A stretch of 64,000 nt of DNA, from the NCBI RefSeq assembly GCF_040712315.1, contig NC_134017.1, forward strand, positions 16,398,001 to 16,462,000, given 5' to 3'. How positions within the stretch are numbered: the stretch's first letter is position 1; each line of letters begins with the position of its first letter. This DNA comes from Castanea sativa. Lineage: Eukaryota > Streptophyta > Magnoliopsida > Fagales > Fagaceae. Made by a program: the position numbers and the translations under genes. Below the pieces are notes generated by a model. It searched no databases. It saw nothing but the letters and a program-made list of their open reading frames with translations, and was not told where the DNA came from. This document shows, piece after piece, positions 34,354 through 46,780 of the stretch.

Positions 34354-35234
34354 ACACACACACATATTATATTAACATGAAATTAAATATGATTAATATC
34401 ACAATAACATAAAAATAAATTTCATAAGTCTTTGGGTTGTAAGGCCTCTGTTTACTCAAATTTGTTGTAGGCTTGTAGTTGCATCACTATGCTTGAAATG
34501 AAAAAAATATCAACACTTAATTGATTAATTTAATACGATAATAAATGTGATAATGTCATTTTAACAAAATAATAAATGAGTGTTTAAATTATAGTATATT
34601 TGTTTTAAGACAAAATTTAGTTACAAAATTAGTTGTAGATTTATTTAATAAAATAAACATTACTATATATTTGAAAATTTGACCTTGGATTGCATGTTTT
34701 TTACCCTCTTAATACACTTATCAATTTTGTGTCAATTAGATATTATTTATTATATGATTAATAAGTTTATATTTTATGCATAATTTTAAATTACCAAAAC
34801 TTGTAATTTCAACAATTTATTAATGACATAGTTACTAATATTCAAATTTTTAGAAACTTTGCAAACATGAAGTATATAAGAAAAATATGTAATTTAATAG
34901 TGAATTTTTTTTAAAATTTACCTCTAATAATTAAAAAAAAATTAAATAAGATTGTAACTTTAGTTATAATCAATTTTATAACTAAATTTTTCTTTCTATT
35001 ACGGAGACAAGCTAAGTTGGAAAATTTATGTATTAAAATTTATAATGCATCTATTATCATTGGGTTGGAAATTAATACCTGCCGTAGAAAACTGAAAAAG
35101 ACAAAAAGTGACTTGATGGAGCCGAACTTTCACTCTTTAAAACCAGTAAAAACTAAAAACCCTCGCACACTTCTTGACATTTTAACACTTATAAACCTCC
35201 AGCAAAACATTTTAGGTTTTTACTCTCACAGAGT

Positions 35235-35242
<8 letters not shown>
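34354..35242. other. AT-rich upstream region of the CASP-like gene
   Basis: No gene seen. The region nearest the gene (35160-35235) is less AT-rich and probably contains the core promoter, but no clear TATA box stands out. Confidence 0.45.

Positions 35243-35283
<41 letters not shown>
35243..35283 (+). promoter_or_regulatory. (GA)n tract just upstream of the CASP-like start codon
   Basis: About 20 GA dinucleotides end 18 nt before the ATG at 35302, so they probably lie in the 5'UTR. In plants, GA repeats near transcription starts are bound by BASIC PENTACYSTEINE (BPC/GAGA-binding) factors. Binding here is inference from motif and position. Confidence 0.45.
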
Positions 35284-35285
<2 letters not shown>

Positions 35286-35301
35286 AAGCGAAGTTAAGAA
35301 A

Positions 35302-38300
35302 ATGGTGAGTGAGCGGAGGACAGGGGAGGCGGAGAGGGCGGAGGCGAAGGTTGGAGCGGCGGAGATGGAGAGTGGTGGCACAATGAGTGGTCCTCTGGTG
35401 GGGATGATGATCACGAGCTCGAGGCCACTTGATCATCATGATCTTTATCAAAATCAAACTACTAATAATAATAACAGTAAGAGAAAGTGTGGCTCGGACG
35501 TGGGTCACGTTGTGTTGAGGCTGTTGTGCATGCTCACCTCTCTCGCAGCTGTCTCTTTCATGGTCACAGCTAGTCAGTCTAACTCTATCTCCATCTATGG
35601 CTTCCAGTTTCCTATTTACTCCAAGTGGTCTTTCTCTCACGCCTTCGAGTAAGCCTCTCTCTCCATTCCTCAACTCTTACTTTACCCATATGCCCTTCTC
35701 TTCTGGTCTCTTTGTTATTGTTTGGTAGCCGAGAAACGTGAGGAAAATGAGGGAACAATGGATTCTTGGTGGTGGACTACTTGAGCTTTTTCTTTTTAGT
35801 ATTTTTTTGGTGGGTCCCCAAGTATTCATTTATTTTGAATTTTGCTATGTTTTCTTTTCATCTTTTTCTGTTTTTCAAAAGTTAAGAAAAGAAAGGAAAG
35901 TTTTAGATTGGTTTTTGAATTTGATGCAGAGGCAACATTTCATTTTTGGGCTGTTTCAGATTTCAGAATAATGCACAGAGTGATTGGATGGGTCTTGGGT
36001 TTGTTGTGTTTTCTTTTATTGGGTCCAAAATGATGAGAATCTATTCTCGAAAAATTTGATTTCATTTTCTTTTCCTTCATTTTCTTACCAGCCAAACGGA
36101 GCATTAACAAGGTTCATGTTCATGTTACTACATTTTTTTTTACGAGAAAAATATAGATTCTTTTACTAGAATGTCTTTGGGTTTTGGTTTTAATTACTAG
36201 TTCACTAGTTTTTTTCACTTTTGTCAAAAACTTGACCGGAGACAGCGGGTCCTTGTCTTGGTTGGTTTGTCAGGTTGTGAGAATTCGGTTGAAAACCATG
36301 TTGACGTAATTGCCCTTGGGTTTGGCGCTTCTTTATGTAACAACAAATTTTGGGAATTCTCTCTTTTCAGCTTCATTGCATCTGAATGAATAGAATCATA
36401 CCCGTGAATCATTTTTTATTTTTCTTTTTGTCTCTTGTAGACCTTTAAACAAAATGATAACACTTTAGAAACCGTATTTTGAAATGAAATTTTGTCCTCT
36501 GTTGTAGGAGAAGGTAATCTGTGCACTCGCGTGCACATCATCTCTCTCATAACGTGTTGGTCTCACCAAGTATAGGGTCGGGTTATATATTCGTGAATGT
36601 ATATGGCATATGCATGAGATAATTATTATTGCTTTAGAATATAGATTCTTTTCAGTGCCTAATGGTGTGGAAGTATTGGTTCTCATCTATACAAATCTTT
36701 TATAACACTTTTTGTATTTCACAAATTACAGCTTTTATGTATTTATATTTTTACATTTTAAACCTGGACTATTTTATAAAGAAAGTTAAATAAATACATA
36801 GTAAGTTATGATTAGTGGAACATAAAGTAGAACAAAAAAGTGGCACGGAGTATATTTGTATTCCTAGTTTAGTGGTTCTATGGTTTATCTTTATGTGGTT
36901 CTGATGTATGGTAGATATAGTAGATGAACCAATGAATTTTGTACTGGAATTTACTATATAGCTGGGTTTTAAAATGAATAGCCTTTAAATGGTACTATTT
37001 GAGGCTGGCATGTATAAAACTATAAATTGAATCTTGTTCTCCTCTGGGTATTGAGTTAGGTACAGTTCAACTAATAATCATGTCTCAATTATAGCCGTGC
37101 ACTTTTAAATTGCTATTGGTTTGAAGGCATAATGAGTTCAGCAGTGTAATTTGTATGCTCAAAAGTTGATCAACACTATGGCTCTGTGCTGGGCAGGTTT
37201 CTTGTTGGGATTTCAGCTGCAGTAGCTGCTCACTCCTTGCTACAACTACTCATTAGCGCATCTCGGCTGCTGAGGAATTCTCCAGTTATTCCCTCAAGAA
37301 ATCATGCATGGCTTATTTTTGCTGGGGATCAGGTAAAATTATTATCTTTATAGCAGTCTCTCGTGAACTAGCAGTTAAAATAAGAGCAAAATGCACTTTT
37401 TTTAATTTCCCTGGTGTAGAAAATGACACATTACTATAACGAGCATAATTAGCTATTTTATCAATTATTCTTGGTAATACCATTTATTTATCCTCATCTT
37501 ACTATAGTTGTACATGTTTAATATTGTAGAAAAACTAATATACTAAACATTTACTCTTTTCTGTTATATATATTGTTTAAACCCCTGTGGTTTAGAGCTA
37601 TATTTATGAAAGATAGTTATATCCCATGGATTCTAGAAAAGTGGGTTGAAGAGGTCCAGAAAAGCTCAAACGAAGAGCCATCATCATCGTTTTTTATGTT
37701 ATAGCAGTGATTAAATACTTTGATTTATTGATGTTTTTATTGGTTCTCTGATACTTTCAACTGCATATTAACTGCTTTTGGTAAATGATCTTAAAATAAA
37801 TTTCTTGTTCCAACTTCCAAGATATATGAATCATGCACAGGACTTGACCTATGTTATTGTAATAGGCAGGATCATGAATGTTTTTTGTTGCCAGGCTGGT
37901 GAATTTGTATGCATTATGATATCTAGAAATTTACAAGCCTATTTCTGACAGAGCAGCATGGCTGAAAAGTAACATTAAATCATTAATTTTGATATACAGA
38001 TTCTTAAAATTTTTACTGAAATACAAAACAGTGATTGTTACCTGATAGCTAAAACTGCACCATTGTTATTTAATGTCATAATTTCCTATTTAAGAATATG
38101 AAACATTAGATGGTTAGGCTTTGTTTGGAATGGAAGGAGATGGGGGGAGAGAGGCTCGGAGAGGAGTTACATACACCAAAATTTGATTGGTTCAATGTGT
38201 GATGTATTTACCCTTGTACAAGATAGACATACTTGAAATCAAGTGTAACATAGAACATATTCTGTCAAAATACAGTACTTAGACAAAACTTCAGAGCATA

Positions 38301-38805
38301 TGATTAAATACATCATACATGTAAACATTTATAATGGTATCTATCTTCTAGCTGTTATTATTAAACTTGTTGGGCCTTTTACCTTGCTAGTGAAAATTAA
38401 ATAATGGTATACTAGTTATCCCACTTCATATAGCTGCAGAAAACTTTCATAGGTAAATTCTTGGGCTTGTTTCGTGACAAGCAAACTTTTATTAATTTTA
38501 TTCATGGTTCTGTTGTATCATAACAGTATCAAAATGCACCTTATTTCATGTTTACTGCTGCTTAAGGGCCTGATTATTTTAATTTGCAGGTCTTTGCCTA
38601 TGCCATGATCAGTGCAGGGTCCGCTGCGTCTGGGGTCACTAACTTGAATCGCACAGGGATTCGACATACAGCTCTACCTAATTTTTGCAAGTATTTACAT
38701 AGCTTCTGTGACCATGTTGCCATCTCAATAGCCTTCACTTTTTTCAGCTGCATCTTGCTTGCCATGTCTGCCGTCCAGGATGTAATTTGGCTTTCCAAGA
38801 ACTGA
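35302..38805 (+). CDS. CASPL3A1: CASP-like four-helix membrane protein, probably subgroup 3
   Basis: The exons are 35302-35648, 37197-37332 and 38590-38805, with donors GTAAGC and GTAAAA and acceptors GGGCAG and TTGCAG. They join in frame to 232 residues. A variable, charged, Asn-rich N-terminus (about 1-65) is cytosolic. Four hydrophobic segments follow: [60 protein letters not shown] and [19 protein letters not shown]. The charged residues Arg in helix 1 and Asp in helix 3 (GDQ) match the conserved CASP/MARVEL pair. The extracellular loop before helix 4 carries conserved Cys residues (NFCKY, SFCDH). Family knowledge: CASPs scaffold Casparian strip membrane domains, and CASP-like members act in other plasma-membrane domains. 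Subgroup 3 is my best recollection from the [12 protein letters not shown] region. The gene looks intact. Confidence 0.9.
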
Positions 38806-40580
38806 ATTACCTCGCTTTCCCGTTATGCCATCCTCTATAAAAATGACTTACAGGACATTATCTGCATCGTCCTTTCATTACAAATGATCAATATTTGGTG
38901 TTCTCACTTTGTAATTCAGGGCACTTATTGCTCTTTTGTAAGAAACGAGATGATTTTTGTCAATTATAATGGAAATGTGGTACCATATATTGATCGTTTT
39001 ATAGCACCAGCTTGCCGAAAGGCTTGGGCTAATGTACTTTGTATATGTATGGCATGGGATGACTCTTGTTTGTAGCAGCACTAAAATATGTCAATGAAGG
39101 TGTGCAACATGTGAGATTCTCAAACATCATACTCAACCCAGTTGATTAGTTTTGAGTTTTGACTGTTCTTAACCAAATTATCCAGTACTGTCCTTTCTTC
39201 TGGCTGAGAAAAAGGATGTGAAAAAAGAAACACAAGTTAATCGAATTAGCATTTGAGCACATAGTAACAATCATTCTACTTCACACAAAATCATCACTGC
39301 AGATTGCCATGCATCATGAAATTCTACGACATATCCTGCAATAGAATTCTTAGCTCTTTGTTAATATCTGAGGCGTTTATGCTTTTGTAAATAAGGGGTT
39401 TAAGTTTAATATTATTAAAAAAAAAAAGGTTTAGGGTAAGTTTGGTACAGTAATTTGAAAGTGGTTCTTACGAAAATGTTGTGGTGTCTAACTCACCATT
39501 GAATGTTCGTTGTGGAACACTGGAGATCACCACCCGAGTTTCTCATGGGGGTATCAAATATATTTTATGGCAAACAATTAATTAATTGTAATCGAATTAA
39601 ATAATGTTTAGCCATGCATGACATGAGTTTTTGAGTGTTCGAAATTTCAAAAATACTACTCCCTAACTCCCGTGTTACATGGAAAAAATTCAACCAAATA
39701 TATTTAAATATATAATTCATGTTTAACTAATAAAAATTCACATGGCGGTGACCAATTTTATTAATATAGTTTTGAATTATTTACATATAAATTTTTAATT
39801 ATACCATGCAATGCAATCACACAATACTACTTAACTATTTATATAATACATACATAGCTTGATTCTTGAGACACTTGGCGCAAAGATAGTATGTAGTGTG
39901 CAAGTTATTTTATATTAAAGTGAAAAATTACGATAGACAATTAAGATAATTATAAATATTATATTAAATTTCTTGAAATAGAAATTTAGCTAAAAACTTG
40001 CAAGGAGTAGAATTTTAAATTTCTTGAAACTTAGATAATAGAGTTCTACCTCGATTAAGCTATCCTTTTTTTCTTCTTCTTGTTAATCCCTTAATTAAAC
40101 TATCCTAACAATTAATAAGATAAATAACATCTTAATTGAAAAAAGAATTTTTAATTTCTTGAAACTTAAGTAATTGAATTTCAGCTAAATTAAATTGTCC
40201 TAACAAATAATAAGATAAACTAATTTAGTATTTAATGAGAGTTTAGCCACTTGTAGCATAGAGAAGAAAGTCACTTTACCCAACAACGGCTTTTAGGATC
40301 CAACTCGTATAATATAGTATATAAATATGAACATATTACTTAAATAAAATCATAAATATTTAATCATTTTGACTAATTTAAACTTGTAATTATTTTTTTA
40401 TTCTTGATTCCATGTGTTTATTAAATTTTCTCTTTCCTTTTGATTGGTGGTTTTTGCTTTAATTTTTGCCAAAAGTAACTAAACGTGAGTATCAAATTTG
40501 CTTTTGCCTTTTCATGGTTTTAGTCGTTGTCAAATGGTCTAAATCAACTAAATATTAGGAATAATTTCATATTGTAAATC

Positions 40581-40612
<32 letters not shown>

Positions 40613-40671
40613 GTATATCAATTAAATTTGGTTTCTTATATATAAAATCTATAAAAATATATTGACTTAAG
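38806..40671. other. 3' flank of the CASP-like gene and AT-rich spacer
   Basis: No further gene. A diverged direct repeat (AATTTCTTGAAACTTA(G/A) ... CCTAACAA(T/A)TAATAAGATAA) occurs at about 40012-40125 and 40146-40217. A (TTA)n tract lies at about 40582-40611. The two overlapping frames at 38878-39081 on opposite strands are unsupported. Confidence 0.5.
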
Positions 40672-40676
40672 AAATA

Positions 40677-41329
40677 TGTGGGGAGTAAAAGGACTTGAGC
40701 AGGTATTTGGGCCTTTGGGCTCTGTTAAGAAGGGCCAGTTCGTTCTTGACTAAAGGCCTTTAAGACTGCGAGTTGGCTCACAGGCTGAGGATCCGAGGAT
40801 TTATCCGATGAAGAATCTCTCCTCGGACAGACCTGTGATGACTTGGAGATTCGTCAAAACGATCAAGGTGGAGGTCTAGAAAGACTGTTGGTTAAAAGGG
40901 AGATCTCTGTACCTTTTAGACGCACCAGTGTGTGAGAAATATCTCAGAAAAAAGCTGCTACCTCCACATTAAAGACCCTACACCTACCTCCTTGGCCGCA
41001 TTAATGGGGAAGTGACTCCTGAACAGTAGAATGGAACCTCCTGGCTATTATTTAAAGGCTTCAAGGGGAGAGAGAGAGAGAGGGGGGACTGGAACCTTAA
41101 AAGAAGAAAGAGAAGTAATATAGAAATTGTCCTCAGCTTACGTCCGAGGAGGTCCCTTTGCCATAGTTACTTATTATTTGCAAGTACTGTAATACTTTAG
41201 CCTGTCTATACAATCTCTAACACCCCTAAACTAGATTTCAAATCCACACTCTACAAATTTCATTGTTTAAGGCTCATTGGGCCTGAGCCCATGTTTGTCT
41301 TTGGGTCCAGGTGCAATTGTGCGCTTACA
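40677..41329 (+). repeat. 5' LTR of the Tat element
   Basis: 653 bp, beginning TGTGGGGAG and ending GCGCTTACA. A TATA-like TATTTAAAGG at about 41047-41056, a GA tract (about 41068-41082) and a Pol II leader-like stretch suggest the U3/R boundary. It pairs with 51287-51938, which begins TATGGGGAG (one mutation in the terminal TG). Confidence 0.92.
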
Positions 41330-41350
41330 ATTGGCGCTGTCTGTGGGAAA
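41330..41350 (+). promoter_or_regulatory. Primer-binding-site-like sequence
   Basis: TTGGCGCTGTCTGTGGGAA lies one base after the 5' LTR. The TGGCGCYGT core resembles the tRNA-Asp-type primer sites reported for Tat/Athila elements, but the rest diverges from that tRNA end, so the primer assignment is tentative. Confidence 0.5.
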
Positions 41351-41377
41351 TCTAGCGTGAAAAGGAGTTGGAACACC

Positions 41378-42808
41378 ATGGCAGGCTTAGGCTCACATCA
41401 TGCAGAATCTCAGGGATCGCAACCTGAGGACCTTTTCAAGTGTCTGGAGCGCCGGAGGGATCGAGAGGGTAGCGTTCACACCGAGTATCCTAGAACCAGT
41501 CATACTCATGGTGGAGGCAGTACCACCCATGAAGATGGTGCCAAAGCCATGCGGAAGGAGATTAATCGTCTTAAGAGGAAGCTACGCCGCATCAGATGTA
41601 GGCGTTCACCATCCTCATCCAATCCTTCTTCGAGGGAAGCCCGAGGAAGTAGCTACAGTTCAAGGTCATGGTCGCCCCCCAGCAGAACGTCCTCTTGTGA
41701 GGAGGATGGCCCACTAGGTCATAAGCACAAGGAGCTCCCCTCCAGGGGCTTGGGAAACTATGCTATGAGCCGGGCGTTGCACCAACTCTCCAAGTTGCCC
41801 TTCTCACGAAGGATTGAGAATGGGAGACTCCCCAGGAGGTTCACCCAGCCCACCTTCACTATCTATAATGGCCGGACTGATCCGGTGGAACATGTGAGTC
41901 ACTTTAACCAGAGAATGGCTGTGCATTCTCACAATGAGACCCTGATGTGCAAAGTCTTCCCTTCCAGCTTGGGACCTGTGGCTATGAGGTGGTTCAACGG
42001 CCTTAAATCAGGGTCTATAGGTTCGTTTGGTGAGCTTACTAGAGCATTCGCGTCACGGTTTATTACATGCAGTAGAGTTCCTTGACCATTAGACTCACTG
42101 CTATCTATGGCAATGAGGGAGGGCGAGACGTTGAAAGCATACTCCGACCGGTATTGGGAGATGTTTAATGAGATAGATGGTGATTTTGATGAGGTGGCAA
42201 TCAATACCTTTAAAGTAGGCCTTCCTACTGACCATGATGTGAGGAAGTCCTTGACTAAAAAGCCCGTACGGAGCATACGTCGCCTCATGGACCGTATTGA
42301 TGAATACAAAAGGGTAGAGGAAGACCAACAGCAGGGAAAGGGTAAGACGAAGGTTATCCCGCAGGAGAGAAGGGATTTCAGGTCGGATCGATATCACAAC
42401 AACAAGCCGAGAAGAGATTATTTCGGGCAGTCTGGCTTGGCAGCACCTTAGACTGTTAATACTGTATTCCGAGAACCAGTACACCAGCTACTGGAGAAAG
42501 TCCGTAAGGAGCCCTACTTCAGATGGCCAATTAAGATGGCGGGGGACCCTGTGAAGAGGAATTAGAATCTCTTTTGTCAGTACCATCAGGACGTGGGTCA
42601 TACTACCGAGAACTGTTGGACCCTCTGGAACCACTTGGAGCAGCTTGTCAGCGAAGGAAAACTGAAGCAGCACCTCTACCAACCTAACGGGCAGGGCAGT
42701 CAGTCCGGCTCGAACAATCAGAAGAATAAATCATCTCGGCCGCCCATAGGAACGATCATGTCATCTTCGCCGCACCTGGCAGGACCGGCTCATGTCCCAC
42801 CAGGGTGA
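41378..42808 (+). pseudogene. gag: gag of the Tat element, broken by three in-frame stops
   Basis: The frame opens at ATG 41378 and is continuous to TGA 42806-42808 except for in-frame nonsense codons at 42083 (TGA), 42449 (TAG) and 42563 (TAG). The N-terminal third is Arg/Ser-rich and basic. The retrotransposon gag core follows (FTIYNGRTDPVEHVSHFNQR, then KAYSDRYWEMFNEIDGDFDE). A variant zinc knuckle C-x2-H-x4-H-x4-C (CQYHQDVGHTTENC) lies at about 42575-42616, with the second Cys replaced by His as is usual in this clade. Gag would form the particle shell. The TGA at 42806 overlaps the start of the pol frame, so pol expression would need a frameshift or a separate start. Confidence 0.85.
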
Positions 42809-45800
42809 TGACAGTTTCGCACTCTCAGGCTGATGATGGGGGCTACAAGCCGAAGAGGTTGAGGGTGAATGTGCCCGTTTTGGGATTTTCGGAGGAGGAC
42901 AAGGTTGGGACTATCCAACCCCATGACGACGCCCTGGTGGTGACTCTGAGGATAGGGAATTATTATGTGAAAAGGGTGATGGCTGATCAAGGCAGCGGCG
43001 CGGATATCATGTATCCTGATTTATTCAAGGGACTAGGGTTGAAGCTGGAGGATCTCACTCCTTATGACTCGCCGCTTATAAGCTTTGAAGGTAAAGCTGT
43101 CATACCGAAGGGACAGATCCGTTTGCCTGTGCAGTCTGGCTTGAAGACGGTTGAGGTGGACTTTATTGTGGTTGACGCATATTCCCCATACACGGCCATT
43201 CTTGCTATGCCGTGGCTGCACGCTTTGGGTGCTGTCTCCTCCACCTTGCATGTTAAGGTTAAGTTCCTTTCGGGGGAATGCATTGAAGAGATTCTTGGTA
43301 GCCAATCGATCGCCAGACAATGCATATCGGCTGCAGTGCTACATCAGGCCAAAACAGAGTCCTCAGCCTCGGTAGAGAAAGACTTATAGCAATTAATGAC
43401 TCTGCATGCGCCAGACGTGGTGGTAGCAAAGGAGGCCATATGCGAAGATTTGGAAAAGTTTCTGATAGCGGATGATCCTGAAAGGTTCTTTTAGGTGGGC
43501 ATACGTTTACCACATCAGGAGAAGATGGAGTTGTTGAAGTTTCTAAAGGACAACATTGATGTTTTTGCATGTGATCCCTATGAGGCTCCGGGGGTAGATC
43601 CAAGGTTCATTTGTCATCATTTGAATGTCAACTTCGCCATTATTCCTAGAAGGCAGCCGCCTTGGCATGCCTCCTAGGAACATTCCGAGGCTGTCAAAGA
43701 GAAAGTGCTCAAGCTCAAGAGGGCTGGGGCTATTAAGGAAGTTTTTTACCCAGAATGGTTGGCGCATACGGTCGTGGTGAAAAAGAAGATTGGAAAATGG
43801 AGAGTATGTGTGGACTTCACGGATTTAAATAAGGCATGCCCAACGGATTCGTTCCCGATGCCACGCATCGATCAGCTTGTGGACGCCACGGTTGGACATC
43901 CTCGGATGAGCTTTTTGGATGCCTTCCAGGGTTATCATCAAATTCCATTGGTGGTGGAGGATCAAGAGAAAACCGCTTTTATTACTCCAACAGGTAATTA
44001 TCACTATAAAGTAATGCCGTTCGGATTGAAGAACGCTGGAGCTACCTATCAAAGGATGATGATCAGAATGTTTAAATTATAACTTGGGAAGACCATTGAC
44101 GTATACGTGGATGATATGGTGGTGAAGAGTAAAACAATACCTTCGCACGTTAAAGATCTGAATGACACCTTTCAAGCCCTTAGGAAGTACAAGCTGCGCC
44201 TTAACGCCTCAAAGTGTTCTTTTGGCGTGGGTTCTGGAAAGTTTCTGGGTTATATGGTTATTCATAGAGGGATAGAGGTGAACCCGGCATAGGTCAGAGC
44301 TATTCAAACTTTACAACCACCTCGGAATCCAAAGGAAGTCCAGAAATTGACTGGAATGATCGCTGCTCTTAGCAGGTTCATCTCTCGGTCAGCTGACCGA
44401 TGTCGGCCTTTCTTCCAACTGTTGAATAAGTGGAGGGGGTTTCAATGGTTCGAGGAGTGTGTTGTAGCCTTCCAACAACTTAAGGAGTATCTTTCCCGAC
44501 CACCCATAGTGTCCCGGCCTGAAGTAGATGAAGTCTTATTTGCATAGCTGGCGGTGGCCGTTCATGCGGTTAGCTTGGTACTCATAAGGGACGATGGTGG
44601 GGTACAAAGATCGGTCTACTACGTTAGTAAATCCTTAAATGAAGCCGAGGTGCGCTACCTACTTCTGGAGAGAGCACTTTTGGCCATAGTTCATGCCACG
44701 CGGAAGCTGCCTCACTATTTCCAGTCCCACACCGTCGTAGTTCTAACCCAACTGCCTCTCAAGTCAGTGTTGCGCAGTGCAGACTACTCTTGAAAGGTGG
44801 CCAAGTGGGGAACCATTTTGGGAGCTTTTGATATTAAATACATGCCGCGCACCTCGGTGAAGGGCCAAGTTCTTGCGGACTTGGCGGCGGAATTCGTGGA
44901 ACCATTGTCGGAAGAGATTGTGATGGAATCGCATATGGATGACAAATCAGTTGGCGTGATCACGTGCACAGAACCTCCCACTTGGACAGTATTCGTTGAT
45001 GGGGCAGCTAACCTAAAGGGCTCTGGTATTGGACTTGTCCAGATATCCCCCGAGGGAATCACCTTCGAAAAATCTTTGAGATTGGCGTTCTCGGCTACTA
45101 ATAACGAGGCCGAGTACGAAACAGTCTTGGTTGGCATGAGTATGGTACATAGAATGGGCAGAAAGGGAGTACACATGCTCTCGGATTCTCAGTTAGTGGT
45201 CGGCCAGGTCACAGGAACCATGGAGGCTAGGGATCCAAGAATGCAACAATACTTGGCCCAGGTCAAACGTCTGCAAGCTAAATTTGATTCTTTTATTCTG
45301 TCTCACGTTTCAAGAGATGGAAACACACATGCAGATTCTTTAGCTACCTTAGCGACATCGTCGGCTCAGTGTTTGCCTAGGATTATCCTTGTAGAGGATC
45401 TACTAGAGCCAACTCTTACCACTGTCAGTGCAGCCCGTATCCATCTGATAAGGCCTGGACCTAGTTGGATCGACCCGGTGATATCTTTTTTGAAAAAAGA
45501 CATCCTTCCCGAGGACAAGTCTGAAGCATATAAGATCCGTCGAAAGGCATCGCGTTTCTGGTTGTCCGAGGATAAGAAACTGTACAAACAATCCTTCATT
45601 GGACCATACTTGTTATGTGTGCACCCCGAATCAACGGAGACACTTTTGGAAGAACTGCATGAGGGAATTTGTGGAAGCCACGTTGGGGGAAGGTCCCTAG
45701 CTCATAAGGCCCTGACTCGGGGCGATTGGTGGCCCAATATGCAGAGGGAAGCTCAGGACTATGCAAGAAAATGTGACCAGTGCCAGAGGTTTGCCCCTAA

Positions 45801-46705
45801 CATTCATCAACCCAGAGGAGTTCTCAATCCCCTTTCCAGCCCTTGGCCTTTTGCCCAATGGGGATTAGATATAGTAGGGCCATTCCTGAGGGCTGTGGGA
45901 AACAAAAGGTGGTTGCTCGTAGGGACCGACTACTTCACTAAATGGGTCGAGGCTGAGCCCCTAGCAAATATTAGGGATGTCTATTCCAAGAAGTTTATCT
46001 GGAAGAACATCATTACCAGATTTGGGGTACCACACACACTTATTTCGAACAATGGTGTTCAATTTGATAGTAGAGCTTTTAGAAAATATTGTGGTGACAT
46101 GGGCATCATAAATAGATACTCCACTCCAGCTTATCCTCAGGGAAATAGGCAAGCCGAGGCCGTTAATAAGGTTATAGTCAGTGGGCTCAAGAAAAAGGTT
46201 AGACGATGCGAAAGGCAGATGGGTAGAAGAACTACCACATGTTTTATGGACGTATCGAACTACGCCGTGCAGATCCACTGGAGAAACTCCATTCTCTATG
46301 ACTTATGGAGCCGAGGCGGTGATACCTTTAGAGTCTGGTTTCCCCACACTAAGGACGAGTTCTTTTAGTATAGAAAATAACAACGACCTCCTGGAGAGTA
46401 GCCTGGATTTAATTGACGAACGACGAGAGGCAGCTATGGTCCAAATGGCTTATTATCAGCAGAAGCTTAAACGAGGGTATGATGCCTATGTGAAGCTGAG
46501 GCCCTTTGCGCTTGGGGATCTGGTACTGAGGAAAGTCATGGGCACTGCTAAGAACCCAGCTTGGGGTAAGCTAGGACCAAACTGGGAAGGGCCTTATCGC
46601 ATTGTTTCTGTAGCAGGCATAGGGTCGTATCGGCTAGCTGATCTAGATGGAAAAATTGTACAACGCCCATGGAATGTAAACAACCTTCGAAGGTATTATT
46701 ATTAA
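42805..46705 (+). pseudogene. pol: pol of the Tat element: protease, RT, two RNase H, integrase (inactivated)
   Basis: One frame runs from 42805 to about 46190 with seven nonsense codons at 43387, 43492, 43675, 44080, 44290, 44545 and 44791. A single frameshift in an A/G-rich run near 46190 then moves the rest to the frame ending at 46705. Domains in order: protease with DQGSGAD (Asp codon 42985); RT from about 43705, with VDFTDLNKACP, the FLDAFQGYHQI palm motif and YVDD at 44104-44115; first RNase H about 44500-44790; second, archaeal-type RNase H about 44980-45370 (VFVDGAA, NNEAEYE, SDSQLV, HADSLA); integrase with an H-x-H...CDQC zinc finger (about 45650-45790) and the catalytic core. The first Asp (WGLDIVG) is at 45868, but the second reads SNNG instead of SDNG (codon 46048, AAC), removing a catalytic residue. 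The product cannot be functional. Confidence 0.92.
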
Positions 46706-46780
46706 TAAAAGATGCTTTTGTTGATTCTCCATTTAAGTTATGAATGTATATAGGCTTACAAATTATGAACCACTAAGTAT

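Noticed and set aside
35212..35673. 153-residue minus-strand frame opposite the CASP-like first exon
   Set aside because: It is antisense to a clear spliced gene, its C-terminus is Ser/Leu dipeptide from the GA tract, and no domain is recognisable.
38878..39081. Overlapping 63- and 67-residue frames on both strands after the CASP-like gene
   Set aside because: They occupy the 3'UTR region, have no domain or splice partner, and are mutually antisense.
42101..42484. 127-residue minus-strand frame within gag
   Set aside because: Shadow of the gag coding sequence; no motif and no splice context, unlike the antisense gene at 48243-50915.
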